A stretch of DNA of 64,000 bases from Sphingomonadales bacterium EhC05 (GCA_001650955.1 LXYP01000013.1:1-64000); one strand, 5' to 3'; positions 24,072-33,780 are shown, numbered from the stretch's first letter. Made by a program: numbers and translations. Notes: generated by a model not told the origin, from the sequence alone.

Positions 24072-24445
24072 GCGATCGCCCTAACAGCCAACAGGCCAGT
24101 GAATAATGCCAAAACCGAACCGATGACCGAAATAAGGGCATAGCCAATTGCAATCGTCCATTGTCCTCTTTCAATCATGTTCAATACTTCCAAACTAAAC
24201 GCCGAGAAAGTCGTAAAACCACCCAGCAAACCCACACCAAGAAACAGTCGCCAAGGCTCATCAACAAAACTGCTGCGCGCCAATGTTCCGATCAATAACC
24301 CCATCAGCAAGCCGCCGAGCAGATTGGCTGCCAGCGTCCCATAAGGGAAGCCTGGCCCGCCCAAATGGAATAGCAGCCGTCCAAGATGATAGCGCGCCGC
24401 CGCTCCTATTGCAGCGCCAGCCATAACAAGAAGGGTCGGGTTCAT
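24068..24445 (-). CDS. crcB: fluoride channel CrcB/FluC
   Basis: The 125-residue protein has four transmembrane helices and the family signatures GAAIGAAARYHLGR, FPYGTLAANLLGGLLMG and VGLLGGFTTFSAFSLE, which includes the central Na-binding and Phe-box region. Fluc channels work as antiparallel dimers exporting fluoride. There is only a 9-base gap to the upstream RHH gene, leaving no room for a fluoride riboswitch directly in front. Confidence 0.93.
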   Translation of the reverse strand: MNPTLLVMAGAAIGAAARYHLGRLLFHLGGPGFPYGTLAANLLGGLLMGLLIGTLARSSFVDEPWRLFLGVGLLGGFTTFSAFSLEVLNMIERGQWTIAIGYALISVIGSVLALFTGLLAVRAIA

Positions 24446-24454
24446 CCGCGTCCC

Positions 24455-24718
24455 TTAGTCGTCTTGCGCGTTTTTTCCAAGCAGATCGTTGGTCAGCCAA
24501 AGGCGGATTGCGGTTCCGAGGCCTGGCGGGTCGTCGCTCGAGATGCGCTCCATGTCGATTCGGGCAACCATCGCGTTCAGCGGCAGGCCATGTGATTCGG
24601 ACACGCTCTTCAGCAAATCCCAGAATAGCGGCTCCAGCGAGATAGACGTTTGATGCCCCGCAATCGTGATACTGCGCTTGACCGGCGGGTGATAAAGTTC
24701 GTTCGGATCTATATCCAC
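24455..24718 (-). CDS. ribbon-helix-helix (RHH_4) protein
   Basis: The 87-residue protein contains VKRSITIAGHQTSISLEPLF and SHGLPLNAMVARID, the pattern of the RHH_4 domain common in alphaproteobacteria, followed by GTAIRLWLTNDL. The family resembles Arc/MetJ-type DNA-binding folds, but no target is known. It overlaps the end of hemH by 10 bases and is 9 bases from crcB, so it is embedded in the minus-strand run. Confidence 0.85.
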   Translation of the reverse strand: MDIDPNELYHPPVKRSITIAGHQTSISLEPLFWDLLKSVSESHGLPLNAMVARIDMERISSDDPPGLGTAIRLWLTNDLLGKNAQDD

Positions 24719-25731
24719 CCCGACAATTCCCGCAGAATCAGACCCTCGAGCATATCCATGCCAATATCGCTGTCATTCAAACATGGCAGATAGGCAAATT
24801 TCTCGCCGCCGCCGTCCTCAAATTGCTCCTTGCCGCGGATTGCAAGCTCTTCGCACGTTTCAAGACAATCGCTGGAAAAACCTGGAGCAAATATCGCGAT
24901 ATTTTTTTTACCCTGACCGGGAAGAGCTTCCAGCGTCGTGTCCGTCGCGGGTTCCAACCATTTGGCTCGACCAAAGCGGCTTTGAAAGGCAATCACCAGT
25001 TCGCTACCCATTTTTTCTGAAAGCAGTCGGGCGGTCTTTTGACAATGACAATGATAAGGATCGCCGAGTTCCAAAGTCCGCTGTGGCATGCCGTGGAAAC
25101 TGGCGACAATCGCATCCGGTTCAAAATCCAGTGCCGCCAAATCCCGTTCCAGACTGGCCGCAAGAGCGTCAATATACAGCGGATCATCATGATAAGCCGG
25201 CAGCAGGCGAATCGCCGGATGCCAGCGCATATCACCAATGGCCTCGAACACCGCATCATGCACGCTGGCCGTCGTCGCTCCGCTATATTGCGGATAGAGG
25301 GGCGCGATCAAGATGCGGTCGCATCCCGCCGATTTCAGGGCGGACAGCCGCTGCTTGATGCTCGGATTGCCATAGCGCATCGCCCAATCGACAATGACAT
25401 GATTCTGCTGCCCAACCATTTTTTCAGCCAGCTTCGCCGACTGCCGACGGGTATAGTCGGCGAGCGGCGATCCATTCTCGGTCCACACCAGTCTATAGGC
25501 TTCCGCAGATTTGGCAGGCCTTGTGTTGAGGATGATTCCGCGCAAGATCGGCTGCCAGATGATTTGGGGGATTTCGACCACCCGCCGGTCGGACAGAAAT
25601 TCCTTGAGATAACGTTTGACGGAGGCCGTATCCGGCGCGTCAGGCGTACCCAGATTGACCAGCAAAACGCCAATTTTCTTGGCCGCCACGGGCGGATGAC
25701 TATCTGGTAGAGACCCAATATCACGCATCAT
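24709..25731 (-). CDS. hemH: ferrochelatase
   Basis: The 340-residue protein has IGVLLVNLGTPDAP at the N-terminus, the catalytic-site region VASFHGMPQRTLELGDPYHCHC and FQSRFGRAKWLEP, and APGFSSDCLETCEEL near the end. It inserts Fe(II) into protoporphyrin IX, the last step of protohaem synthesis, at the inner membrane surface. Two Met codons begin the ORF (25731, 25728). It abuts the molybdopterin oxidase gene without a gap. Confidence 0.95.
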   Translation of the reverse strand: MMRDIGSLPDSHPPVAAKKIGVLLVNLGTPDAPDTASVKRYLKEFLSDRRVVEIPQIIWQPILRGIILNTRPAKSAEAYRLVWTENGSPLADYTRRQSAKLAEKMVGQQNHVIVDWAMRYGNPSIKQRLSALKSAGCDRILIAPLYPQYSGATTASVHDAVFEAIGDMRWHPAIRLLPAYHDDPLYIDALAASLERDLAALDFEPDAIVASFHGMPQRTLELGDPYHCHCQKTARLLSEKMGSELVIAFQSRFGRAKWLEPATDTTLEALPGQGKKNIAIFAPGFSSDCLETCEELAIRGKEQFEDGGGEKFAYLPCLNDSDIGMDMLEGLILRELSGWI

Positions 25732-28008
25732 TCATGTCACTTCCGCAAATAGCGGCAGATTCCGAAAACGGACACCTGTCGCGGAAAACAGCGCATTTGC
25801 CAGAGCCGGGGCAACGGCCGGCACGCCCAATTCCTCATAGCCCACGGTTTCTTCCTCACTTTGGATAAATTCAACCTGAATCGGTGGAATTTCTGCCAGA
25901 CGCGGCAAAGATAGGTCGCGTAGCCGTTTTGCCGTGGGCAGTCCATTTTCAAAACGTGTGGCGCTCCCCAGAGCCATGGCCAGGCCAAAAATCATTCCGC
26001 CTTCAATCTGTTGCCGGGCGATATCCGGGTGAATGATTTTACCAATGTCGACCGTGGCCGATATCCGCCGCACCCGCAAACCCGTTTCTCCGCGATTAGC
26101 TTGGACGATGACTGCAATATGGCCACCTCGCATGCTGTGACAAGCGATCCCCTGACCGCTGCGATCGAGACCACCATCCCAACCCGCCATCGCTGCCACC
26201 CCGGTCAGACAGCGGGCCAGTCTGGGCTGGTCATTCATCATCTGCATGCGATACGATAAGGGCTCCTTCTTCGCCACGGCCGCCAGTTCATCGATGAATG
26301 ATTCGAGGAAAAAAGCATTGCTGCAATGGGCACCACCGCGCCAGTTTCCCGTTGGAACTCCGACAAAGGCCGGATGATGGTCAACGGTGAAATTGGGGAT
26401 ATCATAAGGTATATCAAAGCCGTCGATCGCCTTGATATCCGCTTCTCCGATCGAGTCGCGCATGGCCTCGACGGCAGTGGCAGCCTGGAACAACCGCTTG
26501 CTCTGCTCTCGCGAACTCGCGGGCCCCGCAAGCTTGATTTGCATCGCCTGAATCCGTCCGGTCTTGTCGGTTGCAGCATCGAGGCGGGCAAGCGACGGCG
26601 TCCGGTAATGATCGTGCATGATTTCCTCGGCACGCGACCAAATCAGCTGCACCGGCCGGTCGAGATGTTCCGCGATTCTGGCAATCTGTCCCGCAATCTC
26701 GCTGTCCAGAATCCGATCAAAGGAACCGCCGGCCAGCATCGGATAAAGCGTCACTTTATTTGGACTGATACCAATCGCGCTTGCTGCCCTTTCAACCGCA
26801 GCAGCCGGCGCCTGCGTGGCCATCCACAGGTCGAGCTTGCCATCTCGATAATCCGCCGTGGCGGTGCGGGTTTCCATCGGCGCATGGAGCGCTGCTTCCG
26901 CACGATAACGCGCGCGATGAGTTTTGCCGCTGTCAAACTCGTCCCTGGTCGAACCGCGTGCAATGAATCTCACCCCCGGCCCCTCGTCCAGCGCCTGTTC
27001 CAGCGAACCATCGATGTCCTCGCTGTCAGCGAGAAACCCCTTGGTCTCAAAGACCGGACTCAATGCATCCAACGCCTGATTGGCGGCCCACCAATTGGTC
27101 GCCGCGGTCGCAATCCATTGCCCGCCGTCAATCACATCGATCAATCCAGTAATCGCGCTCGCCCCTTCCCGATTGAAGGATTTCAGATTGGTTTCACCGA
27201 TCGGGCCTTGACGAATCGCGGCGTAAACCATGTCAGGAAGGCGAATGTCACCGGCGAAATTCGCTGAACCATCGAGCTTGCTGGGCAGATCAAGGCGAGG
27301 CACATCTTGCCCGACCAAAACGCCTTCCCCGGCATGGCGCACCGGCACCGGATCCGGCAGGTCTTGCCGAACGGCGTCGGCGATCAACTCGCCGAAACGC
27401 AGCTCATTTTCGCCGTGAGAAACAATCCCGTTGGCGACCTGACAGGATTCCCAGACGACGCCCCATTTCGCAGCGGCAGCTTTGCACAATAGCACCCTTG
27501 CCGCCGCTCCGGCTTCCCGAAAACGTTGGGCATAGGCCGGAATAGCAGTGGAATCGGCGGTTAGAATCAACTGATTGCGAGTCGCGATTTGCGTGGCCAG
27601 CCATCGCGCAATCGAATCGCCGGTCAAATTCTCAGCGCCGGCTGGGAGCATGGTCTCCGCCCATTGCTCGGCGAGAATTTCATTCGAGTAGAGCGGATTG
27701 AGCGGCGCCGGCTCAACCGCAACTGTCCGCCAATCTGCACCCAGTTCATCCGCCAGTATCTGTGGCAGGATGGTAAACACGCCCTGCCCCATTTCGCATT
27801 GCGGTACGCTGACCGTAACCAGGCCATCGCGCGAAATCTTCAGAAAAGCTCCGAGAACTTCTTCATTTTCGGTCGCTGCGATATTCGGTTCATAAACCCG
27901 CGGCCAAAACGCCCAGGCGATCAGCAATCCGGCGCCAGCACTCCCTCCGATCAGAAAGTGGCGACGGTTCAGACCGGTCGGTTCCTCTGTCTCCACGTCA
28001 GCCGCCAT
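25732..28008 (-). CDS. xanthine dehydrogenase-family molybdopterin-binding subunit, IorB-like
   Basis: The start at 28008 gives a Tat signal (LNRRHFLIGGSAGAG) and 758 residues; a longer start at 28068 would overlap more of the CoA-binding gene. The body has duplicated MoCo-binding domains, with CEMGQGVFTILPQILADELG, APMETRTATADYRDG, YPMLAGGSFDR and RGGAHCSNAFFLESF. It resembles isoquinoline 1-oxidoreductase beta subunits (COG1529). Such enzymes pair with a small 2Fe-2S subunit (IorA), and none is adjacent, so the partner must be elsewhere. Substrate unknown. Confidence 0.85.
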   Translation of the reverse strand: MAADVETEEPTGLNRRHFLIGGSAGAGLLIAWAFWPRVYEPNIAATENEEVLGAFLKISRDGLVTVSVPQCEMGQGVFTILPQILADELGADWRTVAVEPAPLNPLYSNEILAEQWAETMLPAGAENLTGDSIARWLATQIATRNQLILTADSTAIPAYAQRFREAGAAARVLLCKAAAAKWGVVWESCQVANGIVSHGENELRFGELIADAVRQDLPDPVPVRHAGEGVLVGQDVPRLDLPSKLDGSANFAGDIRLPDMVYAAIRQGPIGETNLKSFNREGASAITGLIDVIDGGQWIATAATNWWAANQALDALSPVFETKGFLADSEDIDGSLEQALDEGPGVRFIARGSTRDEFDSGKTHRARYRAEAALHAPMETRTATADYRDGKLDLWMATQAPAAAVERAASAIGISPNKVTLYPMLAGGSFDRILDSEIAGQIARIAEHLDRPVQLIWSRAEEIMHDHYRTPSLARLDAATDKTGRIQAMQIKLAGPASSREQSKRLFQAATAVEAMRDSIGEADIKAIDGFDIPYDIPNFTVDHHPAFVGVPTGNWRGGAHCSNAFFLESFIDELAAVAKKEPLSYRMQMMNDQPRLARCLTGVAAMAGWDGGLDRSGQGIACHSMRGGHIAVIVQANRGETGLRVRRISATVDIGKIIHPDIARQQIEGGMIFGLAMALGSATRFENGLPTAKRLRDLSLPRLAEIPPIQVEFIQSEEETVGYEELGVPAVAPALANALFSATGVRFRNLPLFAEVT

Positions 28009-28435
28009 GAGCGACTTTCGAAAGGCCCAGGCGAGGGATTTCAATCTTGGGGCAGCGATCCATGACAACTTTCATTCCGCGTGCCGCAGCCCGCTCAGCG
28101 GCAAGCATGTTGATCACGCCGAGCTGCATCCAGATCGATTTCGCACCAATGGCTATCGCGTCATCAACGACCTCGCCAGCAGCATCCGAATTGCGAAATA
28201 TATCGACCATGTCGATCTCGCCATCAATCACGGCCAATGACGCCACCACGTCGGCGCCATGGATTTGTTGCCCGGCCAATGCCGGATTCACCGGAATAAC
28301 CTCATAGCCCTGATCGAGCAGATAGCGGAGAACATCATTGCTCGCTCGATCCGTTTTGGCCGACGCACCGACCAGAGCTATTCGCTGAGTGGCGGACAAT
28401 AGGTCTGCAATTTCCTCATCACTTTCTAGCAGCAT
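27998..28435 (-). CDS. CoA-binding domain protein (YccU-like)
   Basis: The start at 28435 (MLLESDEEIADLL) was chosen; the upstream extension to 28546 has no family match. The 145-residue Rossmann-type domain has RIALVGASAKTDRASNDVLRY and GAKSIWMQLGVINMLAAE, typical of COG1832. These bind CoA or act as small regulatory proteins; no enzyme activity is established. It overlaps the molybdopterin oxidase gene by 11 bases and follows mrp by 35. Confidence 0.87.
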   Translation of the reverse strand: MLLESDEEIADLLSATQRIALVGASAKTDRASNDVLRYLLDQGYEVIPVNPALAGQQIHGADVVASLAVIDGEIDMVDIFRNSDAAGEVVDDAIAIGAKSIWMQLGVINMLAAERAAARGMKVVMDRCPKIEIPRLGLSKVAHGG

Positions 28436-28470
28436 GAATTCGCGCTTTCCCTGATCTGTCTGGCTCTGGT

Positions 28471-29433
28471 CTAATGCGTATCGAGCCAGGTCGCCAGTCG
28501 TTTGGCAATATCGTGAAAAGCCTGTCCTTGCGGGCTGTCGGTACAAGCGGGGGGGATTCCACCGTCACTGGCTTTGCGAATTTCAATGTCGAGCGGCACC
28601 CGTCCGAGAAAATCTATTCCCATCGTTTTCGCCGCAGCTTCCGCGCCACCGGCGCCAAAGGGATCACTGATTTCGCCGCAATTTGGACATGCATATCCGG
28701 ACATATTTTCGATCATGCCAATGATCGGGATTTTCGCCTGCTCGAACAAGTCAATCGCCCGAGTCGCGTCCATGAGCGCCAGATCCTGCGGCGTTGAGAC
28801 AATCACGGCTCCGACTGGCTTGTGGTTTTGCATCATCGATAACTGAACATCTCCAGTTCCCGGCGGCATATCGACAATCAATTCTTCCGTCTCACCCCAA
28901 TGGGCATCGATAAGCTGTTCCAATGCCTTGCCCGCCATCGGCCCGCGCCAGGCGATCGCCTGCCCGGGTTTGGCCAGATGTCCCATCGACAAGACGGGAA
29001 TTTCATAACGGTTGGACACGGGAATAAGCTGCTTGCCCTCGACTTCCGGTCGACGGCCTTCACAGCTCAACAATCTGGGTTGAGATGGTCCGTAGATATC
29101 GGCATCGACCATTCCGGTCTTCCGGCCCATCGACTTGAGCGCGATCGCGAGATTGGTCGATAATGTCGACTTGCCCACCCCGCCCTTGCCGCTGCCCACG
29201 GCGATCAGGCGGCGTTCGACTTTCTCAGCCGTCATCACGATGTCGACTTTCTCGACACCATCGAGCTCCAATAGCTTCCCTTTCACCGCAATTTCGATTT
29301 GTCCGCGATTTCGAACATCCAAACCACCCACATTCAATATCAGGGAAACCCGTCCGTCTTCAAAACGAACAGCAGTGAAACGGCCAGCTGCAACATCGGC
29401 TAAAGCGGCCTCAATCTTGGAAATATCGGTCAT
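28471..29433 (-). CDS. mrp: Mrp/NBP35-family iron-sulfur cluster carrier
   Basis: The start at 29433 gives MTDISKIEAAL, an N-terminal MIP18-like domain (about residues 1-80). The deviant Walker A GKGGVGKS (about residues 81-90), switch region DADIYGPSQPRLL, Walker B VDMPPGTGDVQL and the cluster-binding CPNC motif follow. ApbC/Mrp proteins carry [4Fe-4S] clusters to targets. It is first in the long minus-strand run and divergent from hflK with about 70 bp between starts, where both promoters must lie. Confidence 0.93.
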   Translation of the reverse strand: MTDISKIEAALADVAAGRFTAVRFEDGRVSLILNVGGLDVRNRGQIEIAVKGKLLELDGVEKVDIVMTAEKVERRLIAVGSGKGGVGKSTLSTNLAIALKSMGRKTGMVDADIYGPSQPRLLSCEGRRPEVEGKQLIPVSNRYEIPVLSMGHLAKPGQAIAWRGPMAGKALEQLIDAHWGETEELIVDMPPGTGDVQLSMMQNHKPVGAVIVSTPQDLALMDATRAIDLFEQAKIPIIGMIENMSGYACPNCGEISDPFGAGGAEAAAKTMGIDFLGRVPLDIEIRKASDGGIPPACTDSPQGQAFHDIAKRLATWLDTH

Positions 29434-29504
29434 TTCTTCGACATAGTTGCACTTTTCTCGGATTGACACTGTTTTTCTGACCGCACGCTACCTATAAAGA
29501 ATTC

Positions 29505-30602
29505 ATGGATAAAAATTTTGACGGGCAACCGCGTCGCAAATCAGTCTTGGGCGCAATTTTGAACATGTCGGGGCCGTGGGGCAGCGGCGGAGACAACGGC
29601 GGTGGCGGCGGCAATGGCGGCGGACCGCGCAATCCTTGGGGTAGCGGCACTGGCGGCATTCCTAGCGGAGGCGGTAAAGGCGCGAGTTCTCTCGAAGAGC
29701 TGTTCAAAAAAGGTACCGGTGGCGGTTTCAAGGGCGGATTGCCTAAACGTCCCGGCGGACGTCCATGGTGGCCAATCTTGTTGATCGGCTTCATCATACT
29801 CTGGTTTGCGCTCACCAGTATTCACCGGGTCAGCCCGCAGGAGCGTGGTGTTATTACCTTCCTCGGCTCCTATTCGCGGACATTGCAGCCGGGTCTGCAT
29901 TTCTCCCTGCCTTCACCACTAGAACAGATGACCAAGCTCGACGTCGAAGAGATTCGGACGATCGATATTCCCGAAGGTGAAACTGAAAAACTCATCCTGA
30001 CGGGCGATCAGAATATTGTCGATCTGGCCTATTCCGTGCGTTGGAATATTAAGGCACCGGAATTGTTCCTGTTCCAGATTGCCGAGCCCGAAGAAACGAT
30101 CAGGGAAGTTGCCGAAGCGGCGATGCGCGCCTCGGTCGCCAATTTCACGCTCGACGACACAATCGGCTCAGAACGGACCGAGATTGAACAGCAGGTTGAA
30201 CAGAATATGCAGCAATTGCTTGATGATTACGGTGCCGGTGTCGTCATTCGCGGTATTGCGATCAAGAAAGCGGATCCTCCTGCGGCTGTGAACGACGCCT
30301 TTAAAGCGGTTTCGGCCGCGCAACAGACCGCGCAGACCTATCTCAACGAGGCCCGCGCTTATGCCCAGCAGCTGACCGCGCAAGCGCAAGGCGAATCGGC
30401 CGCGTTCGACAAGGTCTATGAAGAATATCGTTTGGCGCCGAGAGTTACGCGCCAACGGATGTATTATGAAACAATGGAGCGGGTGCTGTCGAAGGTCGAC
30501 AAAACCATCGTCGAGCCCAGAGGCGTCACGCCCTATCTTGCGCTCCCTGAACTGAGGAAACGATCTCAGCAGCCTTCCGTAACGACAGTGGAGGGCAAAT
30601 AA
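29505..30602 (+). CDS. hflK: HflK, FtsH protease modulator
   Basis: The 365-residue protein has a Gly-rich N-terminus (about residues 18-85), one transmembrane helix (about 88-105), a band-7/SPFH domain (IHRVSPQERGVITFLGSYS, then NIVDLAYSVRWNIKAPE) and a coiled-coil C-terminal region. With HflC it forms a membrane cage around FtsH and limits its access to membrane substrates. The stop overlaps the hflC ATG by one base (TAATG). Confidence 0.94.
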   Translation: MDKNFDGQPRRKSVLGAILNMSGPWGSGGDNGGGGGNGGGPRNPWGSGTGGIPSGGGKGASSLEELFKKGTGGGFKGGLPKRPGGRPWWPILLIGFIILWFALTSIHRVSPQERGVITFLGSYSRTLQPGLHFSLPSPLEQMTKLDVEEIRTIDIPEGETEKLILTGDQNIVDLAYSVRWNIKAPELFLFQIAEPEETIREVAEAAMRASVANFTLDDTIGSERTEIEQQVEQNMQQLLDDYGAGVVIRGIAIKKADPPAAVNDAFKAVSAAQQTAQTYLNEARAYAQQLTAQAQGESAAFDKVYEEYRLAPRVTRQRMYYETMERVLSKVDKTIVEPRGVTPYLALPELRKRSQQPSVTTVEGK

Positions 30603-31453
30603 TGGGACAGGTCATGAAAAATCCAGTGGCCCTTGGCATCATTGTCATCGGACTATTGTTCACCCTATTGAACACGCTGATCATCGTTCCTGAAACGCGC
30701 CAGGGCGTGGTCGTTCGTTTCGGTGAGCCGGTTCGCATCATCAATCGTCATCAGGCCAATGTTCCGTTCGGCCAGACCGGCGCTGGCCTCCTCGCGAAAA
30801 TTCCGTTTCTGGAACAAGTCGAGTGGATCGACAAGCGCATCCTCGACGTCGAGATGGAACAGCAGCAAGTGCTGTCGACCGACCAGCTAAGGCTGCAGGT
30901 CGACGCTTTTGCCCGGTTCCGTATTGTCGATCCGTTGCGCATGTATATTGCTGCTGGCTCAGAGGCTCGTGTATCGGACGAACTCCGTCCGATCCTCGGC
31001 TCCGCGCTTCGTAACGAACTTGGCAAGCGTCCATTTGCAGCCCTGCTCAGTCCTGAGCGCGGACAAGTTATGGACAATATTCGTTCCGGCCTGAACCGTG
31101 TCGCACGGCAATATGGCGCAGAAATCGTGGATGTTCGCATCAAACGTGCCGATCTTCCCGACGGCACGCCGCTCGACAGTGCATATGAACGGATGCGGAC
31201 CGCTCGTGACCAGGAAGCCCGGACCATTCGCGCGCAAGGTGCGAAGCAGGCGCAGATCATCCGCGCCGAGGCTGACGCCAGCGCGGCACGAACCTATGCC
31301 GAAGCTTTTGGAAAAGATCCGGAATTTTATGATTTCTACCGTGCGATGAAAAGCTACGAAACAACTTTCCAGAGCAACAATCCTGACGGACCGACCAGTT
31401 CCTTTGTCCTGTCACCGGACAATGAATATCTGCGTCAGTTCAGAGGTCGCTAG
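30602..31453 (+). CDS. hflC: HflC, FtsH protease modulator
   Basis: The 283-residue partner of HflK has an N-terminal signal-anchor (about residues 8-27), an SPFH domain (ETRQGVVVRFGEPV, LSTDQLRLQVDAFARFRIVDP) and a coiled-coil with the usual ARTYAEAFGKDPEFYDFYRAM ending. It is translationally coupled to hflK. The NTF2-like and HtrA genes follow on the same strand, which groups inner-membrane and periplasmic quality control. Confidence 0.95.
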   Translation: MGQVMKNPVALGIIVIGLLFTLLNTLIIVPETRQGVVVRFGEPVRIINRHQANVPFGQTGAGLLAKIPFLEQVEWIDKRILDVEMEQQQVLSTDQLRLQVDAFARFRIVDPLRMYIAAGSEARVSDELRPILGSALRNELGKRPFAALLSPERGQVMDNIRSGLNRVARQYGAEIVDVRIKRADLPDGTPLDSAYERMRTARDQEARTIRAQGAKQAQIIRAEADASAARTYAEAFGKDPEFYDFYRAMKSYETTFQSNNPDGPTSSFVLSPDNEYLRQFRGR

Positions 31454-31459
31454 AAACGC

Positions 31460-31900
31460 TTGAAATCCCATCGCGACATAATCGACGCTTATTATACCGC
31501 CTTGTCGAAAATGGATGTCGCCGGCTTCGAGGCTCTGCATCATCCCGATGTGGTTTATAATGTCTCGGGCAATACGATCATATCGGGACGATATGACAGT
31601 TTTGCAGCACTGAAAGCGGTGCTGCCGGCGATTTTTGAATCGCTGGACTTCGAGAGATTTCGTTTCGCGGCCAAATGGAAAGTGATGAACGAAGGCCCAG
31701 ATGGCGCCACCGCGATCATGGAAGCGGAAGGGGTTGCCCGAAACGGGCTGCGCTATGATCAGAGATATGCGCATATCTTCTCTTTTCGAGACGGCAAGAT
31801 CACCTCGGTACACGAATTTTTTGATACCCAATTGGCCAATGATTCGTTGGATTTTCATAAAAAACCCCGATTCCAAACCGATGGGAAGTTCGAATTTTGA
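31460..31900 (+). CDS. NTF2/SnoaL-like protein
   Basis: The start is a TTG at 31460, six bases after the hflC stop; no upstream ATG is available in frame. The 146-residue product (KSHRDIIDAYYTALSKMDV, HHPDVVYNVSG, AHIFSFRDGKITSVHEFFD) has the NTF2 cone fold used by SnoaL-like isomerases and ligand-binding proteins. Function is unknown. Position suggests co-transcription with hflKC. A hairpin with arms AAGAGC/GCTCTT follows the stop but has no T-run. Confidence 0.78.
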   Translation: MKSHRDIIDAYYTALSKMDVAGFEALHHPDVVYNVSGNTIISGRYDSFAALKAVLPAIFESLDFERFRFAAKWKVMNEGPDGATAIMEAEGVARNGLRYDQRYAHIFSFRDGKITSVHEFFDTQLANDSLDFHKKPRFQTDGKFEF

Positions 31901-32181
31901 AAGAGCTGCTGCTCTTGCGAAACGATCACCGACTACATTTGTTATCTTTTCTACCTAGTGTGGACTTATTTCGACGAAAGGGTGATTTGTCGCTTGCGAA
32001 ATCGCTTTATCGCACCCAGATATCTATTTAACGGGTTGATCGCTCGGTTCTAGCCTTAGGGTCGGTGGTCTATTATGCTATTATTCAATTTCCGTTCATG
32101 AAAATTGCGCCACTGTTTTTGCGATTTTGAACGGTTTTGGTGGCAAACATTTGTTTGATCTGCCTTGAATTTGAGAGGAAA

Positions 32182-33729
32182 ATGACAGTGCGTTACGCTT
32201 ATGGAATTTCAGCAGCTTTGCTTTTGGCAGGCGGTGCCGCGACCTTAACCGGTATCGGATCTGCAGGTGCGCAAACTGCGGCTAACGACAGTGCGGTAAT
32301 ACGCTCGATGGCCCCGCGCGCCGGCGCACCGATGAGCTTTGCGGATTTGACCGAGCAACTGCAGCCCGCTGTGGTGAATATTTCGACGACCCAACGCGTT
32401 CGCGTGACCAACAATAATCCATTTGCGGGTACGCCGTTTGATGGCCTGTTTGGCAACAGACGCGGCAGCAGCAATGGTGCGCAAACCCGCGAAGCCCAGT
32501 CGCTGGGTTCCGGCTTCATCATCTCAGCCGACGGCTATGTTGTAACCAATAATCACGTCGTCGCGCCAGGCAATCGCAATTCAACGATTGAATCGATCAC
32601 CGTCATCATGCCCGATCGCACCGAATATGATGCGACATTGGTCGGCCGCGACGCGGCTTCAGATATCGCTGTCCTCAAAATCAGTGCGAAAAAACCGCTG
32701 CCTTTCGTCAAGTTCGGCGATAGCAACAGCGCGCGCGTCGGCGATTGGGTCATTGCTATCGGCAATCCCTTCGGCCTTGGCGGCACGGTCACAACCGGCA
32801 TTTTGTCTGCCATTCACCGGAATACGGGCCAAGGCGGAGCCTATGATCGCTTTCTGCAGACAGATGCCTCGATCAACCGCGGGAACAGCGGTGGCCCGAT
32901 GTTCGATCTCAATGGCAATGTCATTGGAATCAACAATGCGATTATCTCGCCGACTGGCGGTAATGTAGGAATTGGCTTTGCTATTCCCGCTGAAGTAGCG
33001 GCGCCAATTGTCGAAACTCTCCGCAAAGGCGAAACGATCGAACGTGGCTATCTCGGCGTCCAGATCACGACCTTAACGGAAGATTTGGCAGATTCATTGG
33101 GCCTTGAAAAGAACAAGGGTGAGTTCGTCCAGCGGGTAGAGCCGAATGAGGCCGCAGCAACCGCCGGTATCCAGGCGGGCGATGTCATCGTGAAGGTGAA
33201 TAATCGTGACGTTACACCGGATCAGAATCTGTCTTATCTTGTCGCCAATCTGCCCGTGGGCACCAGCGTTCCGATTGAGCTGATCCGCGACGGCAAAACC
33301 GTCAAGGTCAACGCGAAACTCGGCAAACGGCCATCGGAAGAAGAGCTCGCAGGCAGCACTTTTGATCCGGATGCAGAAGACAATGCGATGGGCGAAGATG
33401 AAAATGGTGCCAGCGCCCAGGCAACCGCCGAAGCCCTGGGACTGTCGGTCGTTGACATGACCGCTACAATTGCCCGCCAGATCGGCGTGCCTTCGACCCA
33501 GAAGGGTGTGGTCGTCTCGACCGTCGATCCCAACAGCGATGCAGCCCAGAAAGGCATTCGCCGCGGATTTCTGATCACCCGCGTCAATCGCCGGTCGATC
33601 AACAATGCCGAGGACCTCGACAATGCGATCGCCAATGCCAAGAACGCAGGCCGGGAAGCCGTGCTGCTTCAGGTTCGTCGAGGGGCACGTGATCCACAAT
33701 TTGTTGCGGTGCGTCTGAACGAAAAGTGA
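32182..33729 (+). CDS. Do/DegP-type periplasmic serine protease
   Basis: The ATG at 32182 is preferred (GAGAGG upstream) over a GTG/TTG at 32137. The 515-residue protein has a signal peptide and a trypsin-like domain with His in NNHVV, Asp in ASDIAVLK and Ser in NRGNSGGP. Two PDZ domains follow (starting about RGYLGVQIT and MTATIARQIG). HtrA proteases degrade or refold damaged envelope proteins. The 281-bp leader (31901-32181) is AT-rich; I could not identify a confident promoter in it. A clear terminator follows. Confidence 0.94.
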   Translation: MTVRYAYGISAALLLAGGAATLTGIGSAGAQTAANDSAVIRSMAPRAGAPMSFADLTEQLQPAVVNISTTQRVRVTNNNPFAGTPFDGLFGNRRGSSNGAQTREAQSLGSGFIISADGYVVTNNHVVAPGNRNSTIESITVIMPDRTEYDATLVGRDAASDIAVLKISAKKPLPFVKFGDSNSARVGDWVIAIGNPFGLGGTVTTGILSAIHRNTGQGGAYDRFLQTDASINRGNSGGPMFDLNGNVIGINNAIISPTGGNVGIGFAIPAEVAAPIVETLRKGETIERGYLGVQITTLTEDLADSLGLEKNKGEFVQRVEPNEAAATAGIQAGDVIVKVNNRDVTPDQNLSYLVANLPVGTSVPIELIRDGKTVKVNAKLGKRPSEEELAGSTFDPDAEDNAMGEDENGASAQATAEALGLSVVDMTATIARQIGVPSTQKGVVVSTVDPNSDAAQKGIRRGFLITRVNRRSINNAEDLDNAIANAKNAGREAVLLQVRRGARDPQFVAVRLNEK

Positions 33730-33754
33730 TCCCAACACGAAATTGAAACAACAG

Positions 33755-33780
33755 GGCCAGCGCTTGACGCTGGCCTTTTT
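33755..33780 (+). terminator. Rho-independent terminator after the HtrA gene
   Basis: GGCCAGCG (33755-33762) pairs with CGCTGGCC (33768-33775) across a 5-base loop, followed by TTTTT. It lies 25 bases after the stop codon. Confidence 0.88.

Noticed and set aside
24440-24460. fluoride riboswitch before crcB
   Set aside because: Only 9 bases separate crcB from the upstream gene; no room for the element.
26326-27267. 313-codon ORF antisense to the molybdopterin oxidase
   Set aside because: Shadow frame without a family, RBS or context.
31980-32040. RpoH-type heat-shock promoter before the HtrA gene
   Set aside because: A CTTG with a CCCAGAT 18 bases later is too weak a match to report.
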